Origin: Trichaptum fuscoviolaceum
Lineage: Eukaryota; Basidiomycota; Agaricomycetes; Hymenochaetales; Trichaptaceae
Reading direction: 5' to 3'
Assembly: GCA_910574455.1 (NCBI GenBank)
Contig: CAJSYZ010000005.1
Coordinates: forward strand, 1,054,001-1,118,000
Length of the DNA: 64,000 nt
A program made the translations under genes and the position numbers. The stretch's first letter is position 1, and each line of letters starts with the position of its first letter. Under the pieces are notes generated by a model that saw only the letters and a program-made list of their open reading frames with translations, was not told the DNA's origin and made no database searches. Below are positions 1 through 10,600 of this stretch, piece by piece.

Positions 1-1
1 T

Positions 2-2234
2 GCAGCAAGTGGTCAAGGAGTTGATGAAACTGGTATACTTTCGAATGGACGGAAGAAAGGAAAGAACGGCTCACCTAGGAGGTCTACATCTGGACCAGCA
101 CCTGCCACATCTGGTGTGGTTGCTCTTCCTCTTGGCGCCGCCATTGTCGATGGACCTGGTACTCCTGCTCAATCTCAACATGGGCGTCATCAAAGCAAAT
201 CGCAAAGCCGAGACGTTACTCTTCTTGAGAATGGAATGATTGTCGAGCACGTGGATGTTCGCAAGGAAGAGAAGGAGCGGCGGCGGGAAGAGAAGCGTGA
301 GCGAGAGCGAGAGAGGCAACAAGAACGGGAGCGAAGTCGAGCACGGAAAAGTAGCAGGAGCTCCGGAGCGGATGTGCTGAGTATGTACTCTACCAATGGT
401 GGTACTGTAAGTCCTTTGCCACAGACGAACGCAACGGATAGTGGCTTTTACAGTGACTCTCGCGATCGCGGAGACAGACCAATCTCGCGATACAGTGTGT
501 CCCAATCCAGCACACGGGCGATGAGCGTACTTACGTCCCCGCCCGTACCTCTTACACCGCCTGCGTCGCAGGGGCAGGGACAACACCGTCCGCCAAATGC
601 ACGTATGCACTCGCAAATATCTCTAGCCGACACTCGGAGCGTCAGTTCAGCAAGTATGAACAGACGGTCGCGTTTCTTCGCGTTTAAAAATTGGAGCGAG
701 GCGTGGAAGAGCCGTGAAAGCTTTGCACCAACGGCAGTGAGCATGAATGGGAGTATGATGGATATGCAGTGTGTTGTGCCCTTTTATAAACTCTCATTGG
801 TGCTGAGACTTTTTGCTTCACAGTTTGGCGCTTGATCGTGAGAAGCAACAAATGGCTCAAGCACTGACTGCGGATGTTCCAGCTACGCAACGCCTCAGCG
901 ATCAGTGGCCACGTCGCTCCCAATCGACGGGTCCTGATGGGACTGGTACTTTAAATGGAGACCGGCCTAAGAAGAAGAAGGGTTTTGCGAAGATCTGGAA
1001 GATCGTTACTGGTTCAAGTAAATCTGGTAAAGCGAATGCAGTGCAGCGGGAGATCCAGCCTCTTGATCGCTCTGAAGATGATTATCCATTGGCGCCGCCA
1101 CCCCCTTTGTCATATTTGGTTAATAGAACGAGTACGCGGGAGCGGGCGATGTCCACGAGTGCAAGTAGTGCGAGGCGAGTGTCAACGAACGTAGTTCCGA
1201 ACATCGTTGCTCAGCCGCCACTACCTACGCCTACCTCCATCAAGAGTTATTGGCAGGACGGAGGGAGTGGATTACCTGCGCACTCAGAAGAGCCAGTTGG
1301 CTCCTATGGCAATGGTGTTAATGGAGATGGTGTCAACGGATACTTCGGCAATGTTGACGAGCAAGGTCGTAATGTCCACCCTGCATTTTCGGAGCCAGAC
1401 ATGCGTCAGAGAATACAGGATCAGCCATCACTACCAAACCAAAACACACTTTCCGGATTTTCAGGCCGCGTGCCATCTTCACCTCGTCCAATCTCTGTTT
1501 ACTCATTGCACAAACAGTTACCACCCCTTCCTCACGAAGCCTCCAATGGACCGTCTTCACATATGCCTTCAGACTTTACCCGTCCGCAAACTATGTTCAA
1601 CCTAGACTCACCAACCGTGCGCGAGGGCGATGACGATCTTCTGTCTCCTGATCCAGCTTTCCGTCGTGAAGGAAGGCGTCAATCGTTTGGTGGGACATCC
1701 TCACGCCCTGACCACTCGAATGGGCAGATGTTCCCGTTAAATGGCCGCCATGCGGATCGTACAGCCACATATGCAGGCTCACCTAGTGGCTACGGCAATG
1801 AGAATGATTCTGCATTGTATAACGAAATGGGCGCCTCTCGTTCTCTTGGTCGGCTTGGCGAAGGCCAGGGCGCAGGCTCGAGTGCCACGCTTGGGATAAC
1901 AAAGCGGAGGAGCAAATTTGGACTAGCGAATCTTTTGGGTAAGCTTTCGCGCCCCAGCACGAGCACGAGCGAGGCACGCGTCGCTACGCCCGCTCCCGAG
2001 AACATCCTGCCCAGCTCTCGTCCATCTGAGTCTGATGTGAATCTTGATGCGGGTAGTGTAACTGAATACGGCGCATCGAGTAGTAGGTCGAGACACACAA
2101 ACAACGGTGGTGGTTTGCCTACAAGGATGTCTGTCGCAAGCCGTAAAGCTATTGAGGAGCTTGTCGACCAAGACCCAGAGTTTGTCGCTTATCGTTATCC
2201 CAGTGTGGATCAGAGCATCATTCCGCTACGTTGA
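2..2234 (+). CDS. Ser/Pro-rich low-complexity protein, 5' partial
   Basis: The reading frame is already open at base 2 and runs to TGA at 2232-2234, so the start lies outside the window. Two exons fit: up to 768 and from 824, with a 55-nt intron (GTGTGT..CACAG) that restores the frame. The product is dominated by Ser, Pro, Gly and Asn. Near the front is a highly charged Arg/Glu-rich stretch (encoded about 265-355) that could form a helix. After the intron comes a Lys run followed by FAKIWKIVTG, and a similar short motif, KFGLANLLGKLSRP, lies towards the C-terminus. No enzyme domain, signal peptide or membrane segment is visible. It looks like an unannotated fungal disordered protein. Function is not inferred. 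Confidence 0.75.
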
Positions 2235-2742
2235 CAACAAATCCCCCGGTTCCGATGTAGAGTCCCCTCGCTTGGAGCTTTTTCTTCATGTTCAAAATGT
2301 ATAGCCGTTCGCTATATGTCGGCGTTTACGCCTGCCGCTCATTATCTTGGGATCTTTTTTTTGTTTTCTTCATTTCACTATGAGCTTCGTCTGATTACTT
2401 GCTTTGTTGTGATACGCCACTCCTTTAAGTATTTCTTGTTCTCTCTCTTTACTTGCTTTCCGTCTTTAATCCTGCTTCATGCATCTGCACTGGGACACTA
2501 ATGGACGTTGTCGTATCGCTCTTTTCTATCCATCTGTACTACCGTTACTTACATCTCGCATTCGCACGCATACCATCGTAATCGAGCACGCTTTTCAGGA
2601 TCAATATACGGAAGGAGTTTAGAGCAACCATGCAGACGCAAGACACTACTACATAGTCAAGGATAAATACTTCATAATGTTAAACACGAAAGCTAGTTAA
2701 CAAGAAGAGCGCGATAAGTAACGATATACATGATGGTTTACA
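2235..2742. other. Convergent 3' intergenic region
   Basis: About 500 bases lie between two genes transcribed towards each other. The first half is T-rich, as expected for a fungal 3' UTR, and no open frame of interest or repeat is seen. Confidence 0.6.
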
Positions 2743-5260
2743 TTATTGTAACAGCAGTGCCTTTCGTACAGCGTCGGTCGATTTCCTGACCTCCTTTTCT
2801 ATTACTGATTGATCCCAATGCCCTTTTTTGTTCTTTCCCTCAATCAACTTTCTTACATTGGAAGTGAGCCCGTCAATAACGTCCGGCAATGCCTCCAATC
2901 GATTGCCGCTCGCATCCACAACAGGGCACTGCTCTGAGGTAACGCGCAGCGAAGGTTCTATAGCCTCATTAAGCTCATCTACTGCCGTTCTGCATTGGAA
3001 TGTGCAGACACGACTCCCATTCTGGACGGAGATAAGCATAGTCGATAGCCGTGGATCTGCTTCCAGCGCAAGCCTCGTGGCCTGTACGTGCTCCATGCAG
3101 GAGTAAATATGATCTTCATCGAATCCGAAAATATTATAGACGTCGAGAGAAGCCTGTGCATCTGAGAAGTCCACCTTGAAACCAATGTGCTCAAGCGGTA
3201 CATGCGGAAATTTTTGTTCAGCCATTCTTCGTAGAACATGCCTGTGTCGAACAACTTCGTTAGCAGCTAGGTACACGACGAATGCTCTATCGCGGACTCG
3301 AGATCCCAAAGCTTCTGCAAGTCTCATATCTTAGTCATAGTACCGACGAATGATGACATCGACTTACCCACAAGACCAATTGCAGAGCGGCATTCATATC
3401 TGTGTCCATAGATTTTCCAGTGTTGTCTCTGGCATCCTCGGTCGCAGTACAAAGCTTCTTTGCATCCCGCGCACCTCGAAGAGCTTTTGCGCGGTAGAAG
3501 CTTCCTGCAATTAGGCTGGAAGACGAAAGGTAGATTAGCACCATACTGCTAAGAGTGTGGAATTTTGCCTCACATTTTCACACTGGTACAACTTAGATGT
3601 GCGGTAGAATATGAAGAGGTGGTGTGCGACTGCCATCGACAGCAGCTTCCTTTCGAAAGCGGCCCAAGGACCTCCGAGCGAGTTTCGCTTCAGAACAGGG
3701 GCAACGTCTTTCCTGGACTCGGCGGCATCGAGCATCATCTTCAAGTTGCTTCTACGACGCAGAAGAGGAGGTAAGACATCCTCTAGCGTGTCCGTTAGTA
3801 CTGCCACAGTTGCGTCCCTACATGTTTGACCAGCGGATTCCAGGTATACTAGAAGGAGGTTGTGTAACAGATCATTCGCGAGAGCTTCTCGGACGCCGGA
3901 AAACGCTACTGGCAGAAGGTCGTTTAAGGCAAGTAGGCAAGTTCGGCGCGATAGTAACTGCTTATCCGCACGTAAAGCATTGGCTTGTTTGAGAACCTCG
4001 CAAAGCGTCGTTATCGCATTCTTTTCTAACAAAATTTGTGCCAAGCGAGGATGTGTCGAGAAAAGAAAGACAGCATTGGTGTGCTGAAATACTACTGGAA
4101 AGTCAACAGGGACCTGTTGCTTAGACGCTTGAAGGCGTTTTAGTGCCAGATGAGCGACGTGGTCAAGATCTGGCATCTTGTCCAGGATTCTTCGCACCCT
4201 ACGAACGCTGCCCATAGTACAGCACATTGATCCGCTCAGATTCATGCACGCTACTGTATATGGTAGGTCGGACGGTGTTGTAAGGTCCAGAAGCCACATC
4301 TTCAGACTGACTTTGAGAATGTCGTCAACGACCGGACCATAACTGGCATTGCTGAGGTAACTGATGAACATTTTAGCACTCAAGCGTTTGAGTTTTGTCG
4401 AGTGATCCACCGCGTTCGGGATTGGCCTGAAGAAGTCATCGCAACCTATGGACAGGATACGGACGACAAATGGTATTGCTGATGTGAAGAGCCGTTTTGC
4501 GTCTTCGCCTAATAAATCATAAGATTCCCCTATGCGATACAATGCCTCCAGACATCCCAGAACTACCATCGAGATTTTGTAAGTCTCAGCCGTATCTCTT
4601 TTCGAGGGTCCGCGAATGCTCAAGAAGGAATAGATCGTGGCCATTAGGGAGTCCAGTTGGTGTATTTTAGGACCTTCAGTGATTTGCGACATGTTTATGA
4701 GCAAATTATGCATGTAGAACGGAGAGCCCTTCCCAGCTCTCTCAAAAAGCTTAATCGAGAACTTAGCAGATGTTTGATTAGGAAAGGTGTCGCGGTGCTT
4801 ACCGTTGTAGGGTTTCTCGCATACTCGCGCTGGGCAGCTATGATAGCCGCATCAGAAAACATAGGTTTTATCCCGAACAAATTGTTCAAGTGATCCATGA
4901 CGAGGGGTTTTCGCCTGTGAGGTCCAGGAGTTTCAAGGCTATCGCCTCTTTATACGGTCCACATACTGTACGGAAGTGGCCTAGCCACAGCTGAAGCTGA
5001 AGTCAAAGATTACTTGCTGGGCCACCACAATCCCTTACTTGTCTGTAGCAGGACTCTTTGAGGCTATCTGAAGAAGCTTGGCGACCTCAACGCGATGTAC
5101 TGTTGTTTATCCTTCATAACATGTAAAATCATCGCATCGTCAGTGTTCGAAATGGCAGACGTTTTCGAGACTACTTACCTGCAAGTTGGTGTTCGATATC
5201 CCCCAGGTTCGCTTTGACGAGGACAATGCGATTGTAATACTGCAGATTTCCTGAATGGCA
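2743..5260 (-). CDS. MYND-type zinc-finger protein
   Basis: Exons that join in frame on the minus strand are about 5260-5179, 5099-5039, 4914-4803, 4761-3574, 3515-3368 and 3315-2743. The 5' end is not fixed; no convincing start codon was found, and the first exon may extend to about 5400. The long fourth exon is all-helical in character and has no named domain. The finger is split by the intron at 3573-3516: CEN lies on one side and PNCRK on the other, followed by RCAGCKEALYC, CQRQHW and HRYEC, which gives the MYND pattern of Cys pairs and a final H/C pair. MYND fingers usually bind proline-rich partners. Basidiomycete genomes carry many such proteins of unknown role. The 41-nt intron at 4802-4762 is short but has a CTAAT branch. 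Confidence 0.75.
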
Positions 5261-5934
5261 GCTTTGGTATCTTATCCTTGTACGCTTTGACTCACCATCA
5301 CGGCAAGTGGGAATACTCCTGGTTTCTGACATTTCACTGGAGCAGAATCGGAGATACCTGCCTGCATAGATGCTGGGTGAAAATATCACATCCATCAGAC
5401 TTTGTAGACACATCAGTTATTTTGAAGACGGCAGAGGATAGGACATCACGGTGTCTTCCAACGTGCTAGGATCCTTTCAAGTTCCACACCTTTTCTTCCG
5501 AGTCAACTTGAAGTTACTACTATTTCCTTTTTTGTCGTCTTTTCCTCATTTCAACGGCCATCCTTGAGCTCTTCATCTCTTACATTACTACGAACATCTC
5601 AAATGACATATGCGTAGCCTTCAAAAATAAATGCAATCGTGTCGGAGATAAACAAGCTCGCTCAGACAGCGCTATATAATGAATGTGTGAATTGGTACGT
5701 GAACTTTCTTCAATGGCATTTGTCTTCGCCTTGTGCTCCCGGCCTCACAGAAAGGAACTGCAGGCGTTCGCGGGGACGCAGGTTTATCCAGATCACCTCT
5801 AGTATTCGACAACTGATTTCACCAGAAAACGTGAACCATCGTGTCCTTCGTTTGTATATTCCATTACAGAATAAATATATCCTTTCCCTACTTATCTACT
5901 GTGAAATTACAGAAGGAAGTTCCGTATCGTTAGC
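5261..5934. other. Intergenic region and likely MYND gene promoter
   Basis: The stretch lies between the MYND gene and the 3' end of HEM3, both on the minus strand. It should hold the HEM3 3' UTR and the start of the MYND transcript. No repeat or separate gene was recognised. Confidence 0.4.
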
Positions 5935-7141
5935 TCATGCCTGCGGCTGCATTGCGTTCTCGATGTTCGCGATTTCTTTGTCAGTTTTTACGGCTTCCAC
6001 TTGTCGAGATTGTCTGTCCTTTGTTATTTCCTCAAGGATGTTCCTCGCCCCGATTTGCATCAAGATTGTGGCAAGTTTCTCACCTACGGCAACAGCATCG
6101 CCGACAGAGTTGACTTCGGTGACGAGAGTGTGCTCGACATGCGGAGAGCCAGATATCGCAGTGACGGTGCCAGTGATCGTCAGTGTGGATTTTGTTGGGC
6201 CGGTCGCGCTTGCGTCCAGTGGAACAATGGAGGTGTGAACACCGACGGGTACGCTGCATCCACCTTCTAAGACTTTCAGCATCGCTCGTTCCGCATAACA
6301 CGACCACTCCGTTTGCCAGTGAGTCAAGGACTCGCAAAGTTCCTTCGTCGCCTCATCGCCGATTCGAACTTCTACGCCCAACGCACCCTGGCCGACTGCA
6401 TAATATAGCACCGGAGCAGAGAGGTCAGCTGTAACGCGGCTTCCCCATCCCATCCGTACAATTCCGGCTTTCGCGAGGATCAACGCAGAATATTCACCCG
6501 TTGGCGAATCGAGCTTCGCTAGCCGCGTATTCCTAATTTTATGAATGAAAGGGGTTTGTACGCAGTGTGTTCTTCCGATGAATATACATACAGGTTACCT
6601 CGCTAGAAAACGTTGAGATTGGTTTGGAAGGTGAACATAATGGTTTACAGACCACATCAGCGAACTTGAGTTTAGGGTATAAACGCCTGAGTTGAGCGAC
6701 TCTCCGTACGCTGCTTGTCCCCACAACACTTCCATCTGGCAACTCGTCCAATGACTTGTAGTCCAAACCAGCTTTCATCACCAAGCTATCGACCGGGTCT
6801 TCTCTCTCCAAAATAGCCCCAAGTTCGCACCCCTCAGGCAAGGTCGTGGACATATCCTTCAAACAGTGAACGAGCATGTCAACTGTGTCCTCCTTTAGCA
6901 CGACCTCCAACTCTTTAGTCCATAACGATTTGCCACCGATCACGTATAGAGCCTGCGATTGATTCTTGTCACCCTCCGTAGACATGAAGGATGTTTCAAA
7001 CGTCAGCGATGGGTGTGCTTTCGCGAGGGTATCCCTGACAAAATTTGTCTGGATCTGCGCGAGCTGGGACGCGCGTGAAGCCAGTATGAAAGTCTGCTTC
7101 GTCGTCGGCTGGTCGGTCTGGGACTGCGCGCTGTTCGACAT
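5935..7141 (-). CDS. HEM3: Hydroxymethylbilane synthase (porphobilinogen deaminase)
   Basis: This heme-pathway enzyme joins four porphobilinogens into hydroxymethylbilane, in the cytosol. Three exons fit: 7141-6653, an 11-nt microexon at 6602-6592, and 6532-5935; they sum to 1098 nt, 365 residues, the usual length. Family motifs in order are the N-terminal LASRASQLAQIQ, the substrate-loop KSLWTKELE and VHCLKDM, GTSSVRR, then RGNLNTRLAKLD across the microexon, and LEGGCSVPVG near residue 259. The Cys of that last motif binds the dipyrromethane cofactor covalently. The start is the first ATG, and an N-terminal Ser/Gln/Thr-rich tail precedes the core. Introns are 50 and 59 nt. No defect is seen, and identification is secure. 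Confidence 0.96.
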
Positions 7142-7556
7142 CCTTGTTGGTCTGAAAGAGTAGGAATTTAAGGCTCTAGGCTGTACATATGTCGAAGTCG
7201 GGGAAAGCTTCGCAGCGCAATGAGCTCAGCGCTCATCTGAAAGGCTGATCATATGCGGTCTTCATGGTTGTCGTGGGAAGGGCGACCATCAGCGACTGCA
7301 ATGCAAGATTATTGTACATACTAAAACTCATCACTGTCAGTGACATAGACCATGGTCTGTGCTAGTAGCTGTTCAAACAGTCTGGCAGCCTGACTCCGAG
7401 CGACAACATAGTCTCTCGATCATGCGCAGTTTTAAACCATTAAACCTATTATACGAATACACACAACTTATTTTAAGAGGATTTAATCTTCTTTTTCCAT
7501 ATTATCCAAAGCGGCGGCCTATTGTTGCATTCTGACAAGGCTTCGTATTTTTCGAA
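7142..7556. other. Intergenic region, HEM3 promoter side
   Basis: About 415 bases separate the HEM3 start from the stop of the upstream DNA glycosylase gene, both on the minus strand. No TATA-like box or repeat stands out. Nothing else is seen. Confidence 0.4.
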
Positions 7557-9312
7557 TCAGGCCTTTCCTCCTTCTGCAAGGGCCCACATGTAATAGACAC
7601 CTGAAGCAAGGAATTCAGCTGTCATCAACGAAGATTGGCCAAACGCTTATTCACCTAGACTGCGGTACGGGTTCCAACCCTCCGTCAACGCCTCCATCTC
7701 TTGGGGAGATAGTATGGCGCCTCTGGAGTAGTCATTAGCAAGAAATTACCAGCTTGCTTGAGTAAAATACGTACTTTATCTTCTTCTTTCCGTCCAACCT
7801 CGTCTGCAACTCTTTGACTGACAGACCTTCAGGAAGCGGAGGTGGGTGATATTGTACAGGAAGAACCTTATTGAGCGTCCGATTTATAGAGGGCGTGAAT
7901 GCCGGAGGAGGAGCAGGCATGTCGAGATCGTCTCTGCCGTCATCTGAGCCGTTGTTCCTTCTGCCGCGAATAGGAGTCTTCGGAGTGGTCGGGATCGGCG
8001 CGGGGGGGATTGACGAGGCATCAGGAGTAACCGCACGCTTTTGCTGGGCGTTTTCGGTCTTCGTAGCTATGTCTATATCCATGGCAGACGTGGAGGTTTC
8101 GGTAAATTTCGCATCCCCATCCCCGTCGTCATTCGGAGCCTTCGGTAACTTTCTAGGTGATATCGCATAGTCGTGTTTTGGAGAGTGTAGTGAAAGGAAC
8201 CACCGAACAAGACCTCTCTGAACACCAAGATCTCCTGATTGTAAGTTAGTATCTTACATTTACCTCTTCTTCTAAGTCACATACCGACAGGGAGGATGTT
8301 CGGGCGGCGGAGAGAAAACATGGCAAACATATCGACTGAGAGGTAAGAATCAATCGCTGGTCAGAAACCGCTGAGTATCCACTTCACGTAGTACAGACCA
8401 GTCCACTAGAACAATTTGAGTATATTTGTGTAAGGATCAAGAGCACTGGCTCACATTTCCAATTCCACGGACTGCGGTAAGCATCTCGTAGAGTTCTTCA
8501 TCATTTGCCTCAAAAATCTTTTCATTCGATAATCTCCCATCGGCAAACCTTGCAGCCAAGTCCAGCACTAATGAACCGATATCAGAATTGAGAACCTTGT
8601 GTAGGAAATTAAAAGGAACTGACCGTACTCAGCCTTTCGGCCGCTCAACCCTGCTGTTCGTAAAGTGGGAATGTCCAAGGTACAAACCTGGTGTGAAGAG
8701 GGGAAGAAAGATCCTCCGTCATGCGAGCTATTAGAATGCAATCAATATGCTGCCGACACGTTGTGCATTTTTGAATTACCTAGCGTCCAATGGTTTCTCT
8801 GGCATTGAAGGATCGAAAAGGCGGATGAACTTATGAACGATGGCTCGCGCAGCAAGCCAAGAAATTTGTTGACCACTAAAGATGTTCACTATAAGTACCC
8901 TCGAAATATAGAAGAAATTACTCACAGGATGGAAGTTGTCAATGTTCTAAGAGTTATTATAAACCAACATGAAGTGATTTAGACAACCAATGTCTCACCG
9001 AAACGGGTCTACACGCTCTAGGTGTTCCCAAGGACGACATTTCAGCCTGCTGAAAAGGTCTTCAAACCGAGGATCCGCTTGAATGAGATGCCGCTTTGCT
9101 TCATCCAAAGAAAAGGTCAGAACGGCAGGTAATAACTCAGGCCCGGGCGGTTCGACTGGGCTTGCGCCCGTCGGCACATCTGTCACAGGTTTTTCTTGCT
9201 GCTTCTTAGGGTTTCTTGGTGTTTTTGTCTTCGCCTCGCTCGATGAAGTCTTCGCACTTTGAGTCAAAGTCTTAGCTGTGCTTTGACGACTTGCAGAACG
9301 GGTTACAGGCAT
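7557..9312 (-). CDS. MAG1: DNA-3-methyladenine glycosylase, AlkA/HhH-GPD family
   Basis: This base-excision repair enzyme removes alkylated purines from nuclear DNA. Ten exons join in frame to 1278 nt (425 residues): 9312-8999, 8946-8926 (21 nt), 8875-8780, 8727-8624, 8567-8455, 8405-8399 (7 nt), 8335-8285, 8234-7775, 7722-7655 and 7600-7557. A basic Ser/Thr/Lys-rich N-terminus precedes DPRFEDLF, then SILGQQISWLAARA, LSGRKAEYV, the helix-hairpin-helix VRGIGNWTVDMF, and LPVGDLGVQRG with the expected catalytic Asp near residue 237. The protein ends GWNPYRSLGVYYMWALAEGG. A low-complexity Pro/Ser/Asp insertion of roughly 100 residues follows the catalytic part. The ATG at 9312 was chosen because upstream frame has no ATG and looks non-coding. 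The MAG1 symbol is by family analogy. Confidence 0.93.
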
Positions 9313-9772
9313 GAAGAATCTTGACTTTGCAGCCGTAAGCCGCAGTGATATCGTTCGAAACAGATTTCCGACCTGAACAAAAACTTGAATGAGCTGGTTG
9401 ATTGGGGATACGAAAGTGAGTTGTTTCTTCAATAAATTAGTGAGAAGTTCACAAACAACCGAGTGAACTACATATATAAGAGTCATTTGCGGCGTTCTCC
9501 TCCGTCGGGCCCGCTGTGATGGAGCCTGGGAACTTGACAATGTATTTATAACTTTATATTGAGGAATACAATGACGACGAAATAGTCTTAGTTGCAAAAC
9601 GTTTCTGTGGCGTATGTTAACGACAAAGTTATATTTCTTTGTATTTCAATGCTATTATCTAGTATGTGAAGATAAAGGGTCTACTGGACATTTGCACCAT
9701 CTGGATGTTGTACAACTATGTGGAAAGATGAACTCGCAAGATCACAGCAAGTATTACTTCGCCACTGACAAA

Positions 9773-10600
9773 CTAGACGTATCGCAGAAAGATAATGATG
9801 ACAGTGAGGAACAGGGAGAGCATCAGCACGGCGATAAGATGCCCAGGAGAGTGCATGATTCGCATCTCTGCAGCGACAGACAGGTGTGCTTCTGAGAGTT
9901 ATGGTCAATCTTCCGTTGTCAGAGTAAGAGAGACAACGAGCAAGCTTACTTCGTCTAGATGCCACGGAGCAGTTTGCAACATGTGTCCCGCGACCACCAC
10001 AAGATGAGCATCGAGATGGCACGATGCCTTCATTGTCATCCAACAGTTGAGCGTCGACGACCGCATTCGCTTCTATGTCAAGACGGACGATAGCTGCGGA
10101 TTTCAAGTTGTGATGTTCGGGGACGGGCATTGTGTATCGACGTCCGTAGTTTGTCGAGATCAGACTGTTGAGAAGTGGGCACAATGCAATTTCGATATGT
10201 CTGTGTTGTTTGAGATGTTGAAAGTTCTCGAAGGGAGACGCATTTTATAGCGATCCAAAGTCATGTTCGGTGAAGAACTGTGCCACATAAAAGACACATT
10301 ATGGCGAAGGACTTTGCGGAACACATCGTAGGCGAGGCGGTTTCGTGGGCAGTTGTTTCTGTGCCTATGTACAGCGGCGGGGACATGTCCTATATGATAA
10401 AGGATGATGAGTCAGGATGGTAAAGAATTGCTTGAGCTTACCTCCAAACACAGAAGTCGACGCTTTGGGTTGAGTGGATATCCTTGAACAGAATCAGAAA
10501 GATCTGGGGCGCCGCACGGACTTCGTAATAAAGCTGCAGCATGTTTGTAGAGACATTTAGCCTACTACAGGTTAGGCCGCGAAAGGAAGAGGCGGGTGCG
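9773..10600 (-). CDS. Unresolved multi-exon gene, possibly ending in a membrane anchor
   Basis: Two introns with good signals are visible on the minus strand: 10441-10390 (GTAAGC, CTGAC branch, TATAG) and 9949-9892 (GTAAGC, CTGAC branch, CTCAG). Splicing the second joins an open frame (about 10230-9950) to a frame ending in a hydrophobic helix, HLIAVLMLSLFLTVIIIFL, then RYV and a stop at 9775-9773. This would be a C-terminal membrane anchor. Exons further upstream (to about 11,150) also look coding, but I could not join them in one frame. The opposite strand is open over part of the region (10,040-10,250) and could be the true sense strand. No family is recognised. The boundaries given are only the best-supported part, and a decayed gene is possible. 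Confidence 0.3.

Noticed and set aside
10047..10250. Plus-strand frame with coding-like composition opposite the unresolved minus-strand gene
   Set aside because: Codons of the two strands are in register here, so an antisense frame can stay open by chance. The introns with good signals are on the minus strand. The issue is not fully settled.
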